A stretch of 64,000 nt of DNA from positions 2,418,001-2,482,000 of the forward strand of contig NZ_JAFBBJ010000001.1 of NCBI RefSeq assembly GCF_016907085.1, in the 5' to 3' direction. This DNA is from Clavibacter michiganensis. GTDB taxonomy: Bacteria; Actinomycetota; Actinomycetes; Actinomycetales; Microbacteriaceae. Positions 41,703 through 50,816 of the stretch are shown in pieces (within the stretch, counting starts at the first letter, position 1; each line of letters starts with the position of its first letter). Both the position numbers and the translations under genes were made by a program. The notes beneath the pieces were generated by a model, which saw only the letters and a list, made by a program, of their open reading frames with translations, was not told where the DNA came from and ran no database searches.

Positions 41703-42266
41703 ATGAGATCACCCGCCCCTGCCCGCCGACGCGGTCGCGTCGCCCTGCTCGCCACCGCGGGCCTGGCATCGCTGGCCGCCCTGGCCGTCGCCGCACCGGC
41801 CCAGGCCTTCAACCGCGAGGGCCCGCACTGGCCCACCGCGAAGCTGACCGTGGACACGACCGCGGTCCCCGCTGGCACGTTCCACGACGCCCTCGCCGAC
41901 GCGGCCGCCGAGTACACCGCGCGCACCCACGCGTCGGTCACCACGGAGGACACGACGGGCTCGCCCTGGAGCGCCCAGGTCATCGACGCGGGAGACGACG
42001 GCTACGAGGGCTACTCGACCTGGAGCTACGACGGGGACGACCACACGTACACGGCGTCCATGCACCTCAACACCGAGTACCTCGACGACTCGATGCCGAC
42101 CACGCGCCTGAAGGTCGTGTGGGAGCACGAGACGGGCCACGTGCTCGGGCTCGCGCACGTCCCCGGCATCGACCACGTCATGTACTACCGGGCATCCGAC
42201 GCCTACGAGGACGGCGTGGACGGCCTCACCGACGACGAGGTCGCCGGGATCGACTCCCTCTACTGA
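41703..42266 (+). CDS. Secreted matrixin-like metzincin metalloprotease
   Basis: 187 aa. Signal peptide to about AQA (residue 35), then a compact catalytic domain with HETGHVLGLAH (142-152), the complete HExxHxxGxxH zinc motif, and a Met-turn candidate DHVMYYR (Met160). It has no propeptide or accessory domain, so it is a minimal matrixin. CGGAGG precedes the ATG. The next gene, a Met/His-rich lipoprotein, starts within its stop codon (TGATG), so both are made together. Confidence 0.85.
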   Translation: MRSPAPARRRGRVALLATAGLASLAALAVAAPAQAFNREGPHWPTAKLTVDTTAVPAGTFHDALADAAAEYTARTHASVTTEDTTGSPWSAQVIDAGDDGYEGYSTWSYDGDDHTYTASMHLNTEYLDDSMPTTRLKVVWEHETGHVLGLAHVPGIDHVMYYRASDAYEDGVDGLTDDEVAGIDSLY

Positions 42267-42946
42267 TGGGCACGCACATGAGCACGAGCACGAGCACGAC
42301 CGCGCCGTCGATCCGCGTCGCCGCCCTCGCCCTGGGAGCCGGCGTGCTCCTGCTGGCCGGCTGCGCGGCAGCGCCGACGGACGCCTCCCCGGCCGCTCCC
42401 GCGGACGACGCCTCGACGACGGCGCCGATGGATCCCGGCATGGACATGCCGATGGAGGCGGGGCCGGGGTCGCACACCCACGGATCCCGCCACACCCTCT
42501 ACGGCTCGCTCGCCGCGCTCGCGGACGACAGCCTCGACATCGTCACGGGCACCGTCGTCGCGCAGCGCGAGGTGGCGGACCTCGGGCCGAGCGCCCCGGC
42601 CACGGTCTCGACGGTGCGCGTCGCGTCCGTCGCGAAGACCGCGCGCGGCGTCGCGGTCGGCGACGAGATCGGGGTGCGGCAGATCGGCACGGCCGCGGAG
42701 CCGGGCCCGGCGGCGATGCTCGGGAGCGGATCCACGTACCTCCTCTACCTGCGGCCCTCGCGCCTGCCCGGCGACGCGGCCACCCAGTCGTTCGTCACGG
42801 GCGGCTCCGCCGGCATCTTCGCGGCTCCGGACGCGGGCGTGCAGGCGGACGGCGCCACGGGGCCGTCGGCGACGTTCGCGCGGATCGACCACGAGCAGGG
42901 CGACGTCCTGCCCGAGCGTGTCGCCGCGGATCACGCGCTCGGCTGA
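42266..42946 (+). CDS. Met/His-rich lipoprotein
   Basis: 226 aa. Lipobox LLLAGC, then a low-complexity linker containing DPGMDMPMEAGPGSHTHGSRH, a methionine/histidine cluster of the kind used for Cu(I)/Cu(II) or other soft metals. The rest is a beta-rich domain (DIVTGTVVAQREVAD, STVRVASVAKTARGVAVGDEIGVRQIG, YLLYLRPS). Start ATG 42266 overlaps the protease stop; ATG 42278 is an alternative. No family recognised. Metal buffering outside the membrane, possibly for the zinc protease or for the copper genes downstream, is a guess. Confidence 0.65.
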   Translation: MGTHMSTSTSTTAPSIRVAALALGAGVLLLAGCAAAPTDASPAAPADDASTTAPMDPGMDMPMEAGPGSHTHGSRHTLYGSLAALADDSLDIVTGTVVAQREVADLGPSAPATVSTVRVASVAKTARGVAVGDEIGVRQIGTAAEPGPAAMLGSGSTYLLYLRPSRLPGDAATQSFVTGGSAGIFAAPDAGVQADGATGPSATFARIDHEQGDVLPERVAADHALG

Positions 42947-43030
42947 GCGGAGCCGGGTCCCGGTGCCGTGCCGTCGCGGCGTCGCCCGGGCGCTCCCGTA
43001 ACCTGGAGCGGACGACCGGAAGGCGGACGA

Positions 43031-43741
43031 GTGCAGGCACGGCAGGAGCGGACGCTGCGCGCCGCGCTGTCCGCCTTCGTCTGCACGCTCGTCACGGCGA
43101 CGCTGCACGCGGCGGCCGGCGGCGGGATCCCGCATCCTCTCGTCCTCGCGCTCGCCCTCGTGCTCGGCGTCGCGCTGTGCTTCGGGCTCGGCGGCCGCCG
43201 GGTGACGCTCGCGCACCTCGTGCTCGCGATCGGCGCGACCCAGGGCGTGCTGCACGCGGCGTTCACGTTCGGCGGATCCGCGATCGGGTCCGTCCCCGGA
43301 TCCGGCATGGACATGGGCGGCGCGGCCTCCGCTGCCGCGTCCGCGTCCGCCGGGCACTCCCACGCGCACGCCGCGGCCGACGCCGCGCGCGCCCTCGCCG
43401 GGTCCTCCGCGATGGCGGGGATGCCCGCCGACCACGACGGCGCCATGCTGCTCGCCCACGTGATCGCCGGGATCGTCAGCGTCTGCTCCCTCCGGGCCGG
43501 CGCCGACGCGCTCCGCCGGGTCGTGCGCGCCCTCGCCCTGCGGGTCGGTGGCGCGCTCACTGGAGCCCTCGGCGCGCTCGTCGGAGCGGCGGTCGCGCTG
43601 GCCGCCGCGCTCGCCGAGCCGGCCGCCGCACCCCGGCCGCGCCGGCTCGCGACGGACCTCCGTCCCGCGCGGCTCGAGTCGCTGCTCGCCGCGCGGATCC
43701 GCGGACGCCGCGGCCCGCCGCTCGCCGCGCTCGCCGCCTGA
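43031..43741 (+). CDS. Multi-span membrane protein with Met/His-rich loop, copper-type context
   Basis: 236 aa from GTG 43031 (GGAAGG upstream). Helices at LVTATLHAAAGGGIPHPLVLALALVLGVAL, LAHLVLAIGATQGVLHAAFTF and AMLLAHVIAGIVSV surround an external loop with SGMDMGGAAS and GHSHAHAAAD, and a further helix near residue 180. Conserved-looking His residues sit in the membrane stretches. It precedes YcnI and PepSY genes, both tied to copper, so a role in copper handling is inferred. Confidence 0.65.
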   Translation: MQARQERTLRAALSAFVCTLVTATLHAAAGGGIPHPLVLALALVLGVALCFGLGGRRVTLAHLVLAIGATQGVLHAAFTFGGSAIGSVPGSGMDMGGAASAAASASAGHSHAHAAADAARALAGSSAMAGMPADHDGAMLLAHVIAGIVSVCSLRAGADALRRVVRALALRVGGALTGALGALVGAAVALAAALAEPAAAPRPRRLATDLRPARLESLLAARIRGRRGPPLAALAA

Positions 43742-43921
43742 TCCGCGCCCGCCGCCGCTCCCTCGGAGCCCGGGCGCGGTCCCGCGCCGTCGCGCCGACC
43801 CGTCCCTCCCGCCTGCCGCGCACCCCGCGGCGGTGGTCGTGGGGGTCGTCGTCGCGCCGCCGCGCGCCTCCCGCACGCCCGAACAGCGCACGGACACCCG
43901 TGCCTCCACCGAAGGACAGCC

Positions 43922-44620
43922 ATGCCCTCCCGCACCCCATCCACCTCGCGCCGCGTCGTCGCCGGCGCCGCCGTCGGCCTCGCGCTCGCCGTGTCGGCGC
44001 CGCTCGCCGCCTCCGCGCACGTCGAGCTCGACGCGTCCACCACCGCCCCCGCCTCGCTCAGCGTCCTGACCTTCGCGGTCGGGCACGGCTGCGAGGGATC
44101 CGCCACCACGGCCCTCGCGATCCGCTTCCCCACGGACGTGCAGGCCGTGAAGCCCACGCTCGCGCCCGGCTGGTCGGTCGCGGAGCAGGAGGCGGCCGAC
44201 GGCACGACCGTCACCTACACGGCCGACACCCCGCTGCCCGACGACCTGCGCGCGACCGTGCAGGTCGAGGCGCTGCTGCCCGTCAACGGCGCGGCCGGCG
44301 ATGTCGTGACGTTCCCGACGCTGCAGACCTGCGTCGCCGGATCCACCGACTGGGCCGAGACGCCCGCCGCGGGCACCGAGCCCGACCACCCGGCGCCGGC
44401 GATCACGCTGACCGACGCCGCGACCGCGAGCGGCAGCGGCATGGCCGGCATGGGCGCGGCCTCGGCGACGGGCACGGAGGCCAGCGCGGCCGCCGCGGCC
44501 GTCGCGCCCGTCGACCCGGTCGCGCGCCTCCTCGGACTCGGCGCCCTCGTGGTGGGCGTCGTCGCCGTGATGCTCCTCACCATCGGCATGCGCCGCCCGC
44601 AGCAGGGCGGCCGCCGATGA
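43922..44620 (+). CDS. YcnI-family (DUF1775) copper-associated protein
   Basis: 232 aa. Signal peptide ends ASA at residue 32, which places His33 at the mature N terminus (HVELDASTTAPASLSVLTFAVGHGCEGSATTALAIRFP), the position that binds copper with a histidine brace in YcnI. A linker with GSGMAGMGAAS follows and a C-terminal helix (LLGLGALVVGVVAVMLLTIGM) anchors it. Its ATG is 8 bases after a GGACAGCC stretch. The end overlaps the PepSY gene by ATGA. Confidence 0.88.
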   Translation: MPSRTPSTSRRVVAGAAVGLALAVSAPLAASAHVELDASTTAPASLSVLTFAVGHGCEGSATTALAIRFPTDVQAVKPTLAPGWSVAEQEAADGTTVTYTADTPLPDDLRATVQVEALLPVNGAAGDVVTFPTLQTCVAGSTDWAETPAAGTEPDHPAPAITLTDAATASGSGMAGMGAASATGTEASAAAAAVAPVDPVARLLGLGALVVGVVAVMLLTIGMRRPQQGGRR

Positions 44621-46089
44621 CCGCCGTGCACGACCGCGCGGACGCCGCCGGTCCCGCCGACGCGCCCGAGGCCGGACCGCCCGTCGCGACCCCCGCGATC
44701 ACCCGCCCGCAGCGCGGCTGGTTCATCCCGCTGCTGCTGCGCCTGCACTTCCTCGCGGGGATCCTCGTGGGCCCGTTCATCCTCACCGCCGCCCTGAGCG
44801 GCGCCGCGTACGCGCTCGCGCCGACCGCCGAGCAGGTCGTGTACGACCACGAGCTGCACGCGCCCGCGACGGGATCCACCGTGCCGCTCGCCGCGCAGGT
44901 CGAGGCCGCGGAGGCCGTGGTCGGCGGATCCGGCACGCTCGTCGCCGTCCGCCCGGCCCCCGCGCCCGGCGACACGACGCGCGTCATGTTCACGGGCGAC
45001 GGCCTCATCCCGAGCCAGACCCGCGCGATCTTCGTCGACCCGGCCGACGCGTCCATCCGCGGCGACCTGCCCGTCTACGGCACGAGCGGCGCGCTGCCGC
45101 TGCGCACCGCGATCAGCCACTTCCACCGCACGCTCGGCCTCGGCGACCCCGGCCGGCTCTACAGCGAGCTCGCCGCGAGCTGGCTCGGCGTCGTGACCCT
45201 CGCGGGCCTCGGCCTGTGGGTCGCGCGCTGGCGCCGGTCGCCGCGCCGCCGCGATCTCGTGCGGCCGGACGGGACGGCCACCGGCTACCGGCGGATCCTC
45301 TCCTGGCACGCCTCGACGGGCGTGTGGCTCGTCGCGGGCGCGCTGTTCCTGTCGGCCACGGGCATCACGTGGTCGCAGTTCGGCGGGCAGAACGTGACCG
45401 ACCTGCGCGCCGCGCTCAGCTGGCAGACGCCGACGCTCACGACCGCGCAGCCGGGCACGGGCGCGGGGGCGGCCTCCGCCGCGGATCCGCACGCCGGCCA
45501 CCACGCGTCCGCCGCGCCCGCGACGACGCCCGCCGTGGATCCCGCGACGTTCGACGAGGTCCTCCGGGTCGCGCAGGGCGTCAACGTGGACACGGGCCTG
45601 GTCGAGATCAAGCCGCCCGCGGATGCCGGCCAGGCGTGGACGGTGAGCGAGATCCAGCGCAGCTTCCCGACCGAGGTCGACCAGGTGGCCGTCGACGGCA
45701 GCACGCTGCAGGTCGTGGGCCGCACCGACTTCGTCGACTACCCGTTCCCCGCGAAGCTCGCGCGCTGGGGGATCGACACGCACCAGGGATCCATGTTCGG
45801 GCTCCCGAACCAGCTGCTCCTCGCGGTGACCGCGCTCGGCATCGCCGCGATGGTCGTGTTCGGCTACCTCATGTGGTGGAAGCGCCGGCCGGGCGTCGCG
45901 CGCCCCGGCCGTCCGGCTCCGGCGGGCGCGCTCGTGCGGGCGCCGTGGTGGGGGATCGCGGCGGTCGTCGCGGTCGGCGTCGGCGTGGGGCTGTTCCTGC
46001 CGCTCGTCGGGATCCCGCTGGTCGGCTTCGTGCTGCTCGACGCGCTGCTCACCGCCGCGCGCGTGCACCGGGCGGGTACCGAGGCCTGA
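44617..46089 (+). CDS. PepSY-domain membrane protein
   Basis: 490 aa. Four main membrane helices: RLHFLAGILVGPFILTAALSGAAYAL, ASWLGVVTLAGLGLWVAR, SWHASTGVWLVAGALFLSATGITWSQF and NQLLLAVTALGIAAMVVFGYLMWW, plus two at the C terminus. Paired PepSY regions lie in external loops, with DPHAGHHAS as a likely metal-binding insert. RLHF and WHAST histidines may bind heme or metal, as in the PepSY-TM/PiuB group. Coupled to YcnI by an ATGA overlap; together they look like a copper import or reduction system. Confidence 0.85.
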   Translation: MTAVHDRADAAGPADAPEAGPPVATPAITRPQRGWFIPLLLRLHFLAGILVGPFILTAALSGAAYALAPTAEQVVYDHELHAPATGSTVPLAAQVEAAEAVVGGSGTLVAVRPAPAPGDTTRVMFTGDGLIPSQTRAIFVDPADASIRGDLPVYGTSGALPLRTAISHFHRTLGLGDPGRLYSELAASWLGVVTLAGLGLWVARWRRSPRRRDLVRPDGTATGYRRILSWHASTGVWLVAGALFLSATGITWSQFGGQNVTDLRAALSWQTPTLTTAQPGTGAGAASAADPHAGHHASAAPATTPAVDPATFDEVLRVAQGVNVDTGLVEIKPPADAGQAWTVSEIQRSFPTEVDQVAVDGSTLQVVGRTDFVDYPFPAKLARWGIDTHQGSMFGLPNQLLLAVTALGIAAMVVFGYLMWWKRRPGVARPGRPAPAGALVRAPWWGIAAVVAVGVGVGLFLPLVGIPLVGFVLLDALLTAARVHRAGTEA

Positions 46090-46104
46090 GCCGGAGCGCC
46101 GGCT

Positions 46105-46147
46105 GGCGCCGGCCCGGTCGCCCGCGGGTCAGCGGGCGGCCGGCGCC
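46105..46147. terminator. Bidirectional terminator between PepSY and LacI genes
   Basis: Outer arms GGCGCCGGC / GCCGGCGCC and inner arms CGCCCGC / GCGGGCG nest around a loop that contains the LacI stop codon. It serves both convergent genes. Confidence 0.7.
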
Positions 46148-47142
46148 GGCCCGGTCGACGCCGCCACGTGCAGGAGGCACGGCAGGAGCGCGTGCGGCAG
46201 CTCCGTCGCCGTGCCGTCGAGCCGCGCGAGCAGCATCTCGACGGCGAGGCGGCCGAGCTCGGGGCCCGGCGCGTCCATGGTGCTGAGGGCGGGCTCCACG
46301 AGCGCGCCCACCTCGGTCGACGACGCGAGCGACAGGATCGAGACGTCCTCCGGGACGTGCCGCCCCGCCGCGTCGAACCCCGAGATGAGGCCGCGCGCCG
46401 CCTGGTCGTTGAGGAGCATGACCGCCGTGATCCCCGGATCCGCCGCCAGCAGCTCGCCCGCCGCCGCGCGTCCCCCCACGGGCGTCGGCGCGCACCGGGC
46501 CACCTGGCCGCCGAGCCCGCGCGACGCCGTCTCCTGCAGGAAGGCCCGCTCGGTGCGCGTCGTCGGCCCGTATCCGCGCAGCGGCCCGCCCTCGAGGTCC
46601 TCCACCATGAGCCCGAACCGGCGGTGGCCGAGGGCCTGGAGGTGGTCGATCCCGTCGGCGACGGTGCGCTCGAAGTCCATGTCGACGAACGGCAGGTCGT
46701 GCGTGTCCGCCGTGCGCCCGATGGAGACGAACGGCACGTCGAGCGCCGCGAGCTCGCTGATGCGCGAGTCGTCCATGCGCACCTCCATCACGATCACGCC
46801 GTCGACGAGCCGGCCGCTCACCAGGTCGGACACGTCGTCCGGCGAGGTGCCGGTGGGCCAGAGCACGAGGTGGTAGCCGAGCTCGGATGCCCGCGTGGCG
46901 GCGCTCATGAAGATCTCGAGGGCGATGCGGCTGAGGCGCTGCACGTCGGCGGGGAACAGCAGCGCGACGATCCGGGTGCGCTTGCTGGCGAGCGCGCGGG
47001 CCACGACGTTGTTGCGGTAGCCGAGCTCCTGCATCGCCTCGGTGACGGCCCGCCTGGTCGGCTCGGAGACGGCCTTGGTGCCGTTGACGACGAAGGAGAC
47101 CGTGGCGATCGAGACCCCCGCGCGCGCGGCGACCTCTCGCAT
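46129..47142 (-). CDS. LacI-family transcriptional regulator
   Basis: 337 aa. HTH MREVAARAGVSIATVSFVVNGTKAVSEPTRRAVTEAMQELGYRNN, sensor domain with LLNDQAARGLISGFDAAGRHVPEDVSILSLAS. No sugar genes adjoin it: neighbours are a PepSY gene (convergent) and a Pr6Pr membrane protein upstream on the same strand. Its target genes are therefore elsewhere. GAGGAG lies 14 bases before the ATG, longer than usual, so the start is a little uncertain. Confidence 0.87.
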   Translation of the reverse strand: MREVAARAGVSIATVSFVVNGTKAVSEPTRRAVTEAMQELGYRNNVVARALASKRTRIVALLFPADVQRLSRIALEIFMSAATRASELGYHLVLWPTGTSPDDVSDLVSGRLVDGVIVMEVRMDDSRISELAALDVPFVSIGRTADTHDLPFVDMDFERTVADGIDHLQALGHRRFGLMVEDLEGGPLRGYGPTTRTERAFLQETASRGLGGQVARCAPTPVGGRAAAGELLAADPGITAVMLLNDQAARGLISGFDAAGRHVPEDVSILSLASSTEVGALVEPALSTMDAPGPELGRLAVEMLLARLDGTATELPHALLPCLLHVAASTGPAPAAR

Positions 47143-47203
47143 GGTCGGGATGGCGGCTCCTCGGGTTCGGGCGGCGCCGGGCGGGCAGCGGCCGGGCGCG
47201 TGC

Positions 47204-47926
47204 TCAGCGTATAGCGGGCGTCGCGCCGCGGCGCGGGTCGGTCGGGGCGCGGAACCGCGAGACGAGAATGAGCGCGCCCGTGATCGCGCAGACCGCGAGC
47301 GTGAGGCCGACCACGTACGCGGCGACCGTGCCGTACCCGCCGGGCGACGAGTCCGGGTTCAGGAACCCGTACGGGTAGTAGGTGGCGGTCTGGAAGACCT
47401 CGTCGCCGGTGAACGGGCCGCGGAGGAGCGTGACGGCGATCCACGCGAGGGGGAACGCGATGACGCGGCCGATGGCGCCCGCGCGCAGCGGACGGCGGTC
47501 GGGCGCGATGATCCAGTCGAGCAGCACGATCAGCGGGACGGCGACGTGCACGATCTGGTCGGCCCAGTCGAGCTTCAGCGGCTCCGGCTGGGGCTGGCCG
47601 CGCAGCAGCAGGTTCCAGACGATGCCCGTGATGACGAGGTACACGGTGGACGCGAGCCGCAGCGTGACCCAGCCGACCCCCGGATCCGTCACGCGGCCCC
47701 GCGCGAGCCCCACGCCGCCGACGACCAGCACGACCGCGCCGAGCACGTTCGCGTCGACGGTGAAGAACAGGGCGAAGTCGAGCGACTTGCCGGCGATGCC
47801 GGTGACGCCGAGGTCCTGCCAGTAGGCGTAGTTGACGTGGTACTGGGCGATGACGCCGATGACGGCGGCGATCGCGGTGGCGATGCGGACGACGGAGAGG
47901 AAGATGCGCACGGATGAGGTTCCCAC
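47204..47926 (-). CDS. Pr6Pr-family membrane protein
   Basis: 240 aa with six to seven helices: VRIATAIAAVIGVIAQYHVNY, FFTVDANVLGAVVLVVGGVGLA, VTLRLASTVYLVITGIVWNLLL, QIVHVAVPLIVLLDWIIAPDRR, FPLAWIAVTLLRGPF and the PYGFLNP motif, a layout typical of the Pr6Pr family of unknown function. GTG 47926 follows GGAGGAGG. It precedes the LacI gene with a 61-base gap. Confidence 0.82.
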   Translation of the reverse strand: MGTSSVRIFLSVVRIATAIAAVIGVIAQYHVNYAYWQDLGVTGIAGKSLDFALFFTVDANVLGAVVLVVGGVGLARGRVTDPGVGWVTLRLASTVYLVITGIVWNLLLRGQPQPEPLKLDWADQIVHVAVPLIVLLDWIIAPDRRPLRAGAIGRVIAFPLAWIAVTLLRGPFTGDEVFQTATYYPYGFLNPDSSPGGYGTVAAYVVGLTLAVCAITGALILVSRFRAPTDPRRGATPAIR

Positions 47927-47976
47927 GATCTCGCCTCCTCCGTCGCCGAGCGTCTCCGGTCGCGTGGTCGCGCGGC

Positions 47977-49176
47977 TCACGCCGGGGCCGATCCGCGTCG
48001 GGCGCCGGCCACGCGGCGGCACGCCTCCTCGACGCCCCGGGCGTGCGCCGCGGGGGAGACCGCGGCGGCGAGATCCCGGGCCTCGCGGGCGGGCCCGTCG
48101 AGGAGGTGCCGGTCGGCGGCCAGCCGCAGGATCGCGGTGGCCAGCCCCTCCGCGTCCGTGCCGTCCGCGAGCATCGCGGCCCCGCCGAACTCCGCGGCGA
48201 GGACGGGGTCGCTGACGAGCGCGGGGCGCCCCTCCGCGAAGGCCTCCATCGCGATCATCGGCTGGTCGTCGGAGCCCAGCGACGTGATCACGGCCGCGTG
48301 CGCCCCGCGGAGGAGCGCGGTGACGGTGGCGGTCGACACGCGGCCGTGCACCGTGACGCCGGGCGGGACGGCGCCGCGCGGTCGGCCGCCGGCGAGGTCG
48401 AGGTGGACGGCGTCCGGTCCGCTCCTCGCGGCGACCAGCGCCATCGCCTCGAGCATCACGTCCAGGCGCTTCCCGGGCACGAACCGCGTCGCCCAGACGA
48501 GCCGCAGCGCGCCGCTCGCGGGGAGCTCCGCGGACGCCCCGCGCGCCGTGCAGCTCGTGTTCGACAGCACCTCGACGGCCGGCAGGCCCGCGTTCCGGAG
48601 GGCGACAGCCTGGTGCGCGGAGGGGGAGAGCACGAGGTCGGCCTCGCGGCAGGCGGCGAGGGTCATGCCGCGGAGGGCGCTGTCGAGGCGGCGCGGGGCC
48701 AGGCGCACGCGCGGATCCGGGAGCCCGGTCATCGCGCGATGCACGGCCGCGACGGCGGGCGCGAGGAACCCGCCCCAGGCCGGGCCGCGCAGGAAGAAGG
48801 TGTGCACGGTGTGCAGGGTCGGGATCCCCCGCTCGCGCCCGAGCCGCAGCGCGGTCGCGGCGAGCCCGTGCTCGGAGTGCGTGAGGACGAGGTCGGTGCC
48901 GACCTGGTCCATCAGCGTTCCGAGGTCGCGGCGGGTGGCGGCGTCGGCGCGGATGACCGGCAGGCCGAAGAGCGGGACGGGCACGGTGGGCGCGACGTCG
49001 TGCAGGGCGACGCCCGTGCCGTGCAGCTCGCGGACGGACGTCGCGTCGGGTGCCGCGACGGTGACCGCGTGGCCCGCGCGCGCGAGCGCGAGCGCCTGCT
49101 GGACGACGGCCGTCTGGGCCCCACCGAGGGAGGAGAAGGCGCGGTCCATCACGAGGAGGGGGCGGAGCGTGTTCAT
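47977..49176 (-). CDS. GT4-family glycosyltransferase
   Basis: 399 aa GT-B enzyme. SLGGAQTAVVQQALALARAGHAVTV is the Gly-rich acceptor domain start; LVWATRFVPGKRLDVMLEAMALV and GSDDQPMIAMEAFAEGRPALVSD form the donor site with the EX7E-type glutamate. Acceptor unknown. It is divergent from the TRAP-transporter group across 208 bases. Confidence 0.86.
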   Translation of the reverse strand: MNTLRPLLVMDRAFSSLGGAQTAVVQQALALARAGHAVTVAAPDATSVRELHGTGVALHDVAPTVPVPLFGLPVIRADAATRRDLGTLMDQVGTDLVLTHSEHGLAATALRLGRERGIPTLHTVHTFFLRGPAWGGFLAPAVAAVHRAMTGLPDPRVRLAPRRLDSALRGMTLAACREADLVLSPSAHQAVALRNAGLPAVEVLSNTSCTARGASAELPASGALRLVWATRFVPGKRLDVMLEAMALVAARSGPDAVHLDLAGGRPRGAVPPGVTVHGRVSTATVTALLRGAHAAVITSLGSDDQPMIAMEAFAEGRPALVSDPVLAAEFGGAAMLADGTDAEGLATAILRLAADRHLLDGPAREARDLAAAVSPAAHARGVEEACRRVAGARRGSAPA

Positions 49177-49292
49177 CGCGGCTGACGCTAACCCGCCGCG
49201 AGGAGGAGCCGTCACCGCCTGGGGAGACGCGGCCGGCTCGGGATGATCCGCGCGCGCAGGACGCGGATCCGGTAGGGCGGCGCGCGGATGCC

Positions 49293-49321
49293 TTGACATC
49301 CCGGGCGGCTGCCCCCATGCT
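49293..49321 (+). promoter_or_regulatory. Promoter of the TRAP/RraA/IclR group
   Basis: A perfect TTGACA (49293-49298), 17 bases, then CATGCT (49316-49321). The consensus -35 is rare in this window. Confidence 0.6.
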
Positions 49322-49339
49322 CGTCGAAACGAACTTTCA

Positions 49340-49354
49340 GTCCGCACAGCGAAC
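49340..49354. promoter_or_regulatory. Candidate IclR-type operator
   Basis: GTCCGCACAGCGAAC is a palindrome with one mismatch in 6-bp arms (GTTCGC/GCGAAC type), a shape typical of IclR-family sites. It lies about 20 bases after the -10 of the TRAP group and 30 bases before its first start; the IclR gene is part of that group. Confidence 0.6.
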
Positions 49355-49384
49355 TGCACCACTCAATGGAGAGCGGAGATACAC

Positions 49385-50731
49385 ATGGGGTTGGCTGTCT
49401 GGGCCCTCATCTCGTACATCGGGATCATCGTCGTCTGGAGCGTCGCGCTGAAGCGCGGCATCGGCGAGGCGATGGTCGTCGGGTTCCTCGTCGTCTGCGC
49501 GTTCGGGGGCGGGGAGTTCCCGCGCCTCGTCCTCACGGGCGTGCAGGCGGCCTTCGACCAGGAGATCGTCTTCGCGGCGCTCGCCTTCACCTTCATCGGC
49601 TTCCTGCTTGCGTCGACCGGGGTGATCGACCGGCAGGTGGACCTGCTCAACTCGCTGCTCGGCCGCCTCCGCGGCGGCGCCGGGTACGTGGCCACGGTCG
49701 GGTCGGCGCTGTTCGGCGCGGTCGCGCACTCGGGATCCGCCAACGCCGCGACCATGGGCTCCGTCGCGATCCCGTGGATGAAGCGCTCGAACTGGCCGCC
49801 GCACGTGGCCGCGACGCTCATCGCCGGCAACGCGGGCAACGGCACGGTCATCCCGCCGAGCGCCTCGTTCTTCATCCTCATCGGCACCGCGACGGTCGCG
49901 CCGTACGTCTCCATCGACGAGCTGCTGCTCGCGATGTTCGCGGCGGCGGCATGGTGCATCCTCTGGCGGCTGGTCGTCGTCTTCTACTTCGTGCGCAAGC
50001 ACGAGATCGGGCGGGTGTCCGCCGCCGACATCCTGCCGTTCGGCCGCTCCTTCAAGCAGGGCTGGTCGTCGCTCCTGGTGTTCCTCGGCATCGTGATCCC
50101 GGTGCTCGTCACCCTCGGGCCGACCGGCGAGTCGCTCACGGGCGTGCTCGGCGAGGAGGTGATGGAGTCGATCAGCATCATCGTCTGGATCCCCGTGCTC
50201 CTCGGCCTCTTCGCCGCGGCTCTCGGCTGGCGCCGCCTGCCCCGGTCCGGCCGCGAGTGGTACGGGTTCGTCGCGAAGACCGCGCCGCGCTACCGCGACA
50301 TCGGCGCGACCCTCGTGTTCGCCTTCGCCGGCGGCGCCGTGCTCACCGAGCTCGGCCTCGCGGAGCAGCTGTCCAGCGTGCTCAACGGGCTGGACGCGTC
50401 GCCCGTCGTGATGTCGATCATCGTCGCCGTCATGGTGGTGCTCGTCGCCGGGCCGCTCAGCTCCACGGCCACCATCGCGACCATCGGCGGCATCGGGTTC
50501 TCCGTGCTCGTGGCCTCCGGGGTGGATCCGGTGCTCGCCGCCTGCGTCGTGCTCGTCGCCGCCTCGACCGAGGGCGCCTCGCCGCCCGGGGCGTCCGCGA
50601 TCTACATCGCGACCGGCATCGCGCAGGTCAACCCGGTGAAGACGTTCGTGCCGCTCATCGTCCTGTACGTGCTGCCGATCCTCGTGATCGCGGCCCTCAT
50701 CGGGCCCGGCTGGCTGCCGGTGCCGCACTGA
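49385..50731 (+). CDS. TRAP transporter large permease (DctM-like)
   Basis: 448 aa with 12 or so membrane helices. SALFGAVAHSGSANAATMGSVAIPWMKRSNWPPHVAATLIAGNAGNGTVIPPSASFFILIG matches the DctM core, and the second inverted half shows STATIATIGGIGFSVLVASG and TEGASPPGASAIYIATGIAQ. TRAP systems import carboxylates with a periplasmic binding protein using ion gradients. No DctP or standard DctQ gene is nearby. GGAGAGCGGAG precedes the ATG. First gene of an IclR-linked group. Confidence 0.85.
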   Translation: MGLAVWALISYIGIIVVWSVALKRGIGEAMVVGFLVVCAFGGGEFPRLVLTGVQAAFDQEIVFAALAFTFIGFLLASTGVIDRQVDLLNSLLGRLRGGAGYVATVGSALFGAVAHSGSANAATMGSVAIPWMKRSNWPPHVAATLIAGNAGNGTVIPPSASFFILIGTATVAPYVSIDELLLAMFAAAAWCILWRLVVVFYFVRKHEIGRVSAADILPFGRSFKQGWSSLLVFLGIVIPVLVTLGPTGESLTGVLGEEVMESISIIVWIPVLLGLFAAALGWRRLPRSGREWYGFVAKTAPRYRDIGATLVFAFAGGAVLTELGLAEQLSSVLNGLDASPVVMSIIVAVMVVLVAGPLSSTATIATIGGIGFSVLVASGVDPVLAACVVLVAASTEGASPPGASAIYIATGIAQVNPVKTFVPLIVLYVLPILVIAALIGPGWLPVPH

Positions 50732-50816
50732 TGCGAGCCGCACGCGGACGCCCCGCGCGTCCTCGTCCCGTCCCCGCCCGCACGATCCGCCGCACGACCG
50801 CCCCGAGGAGGAGCTG

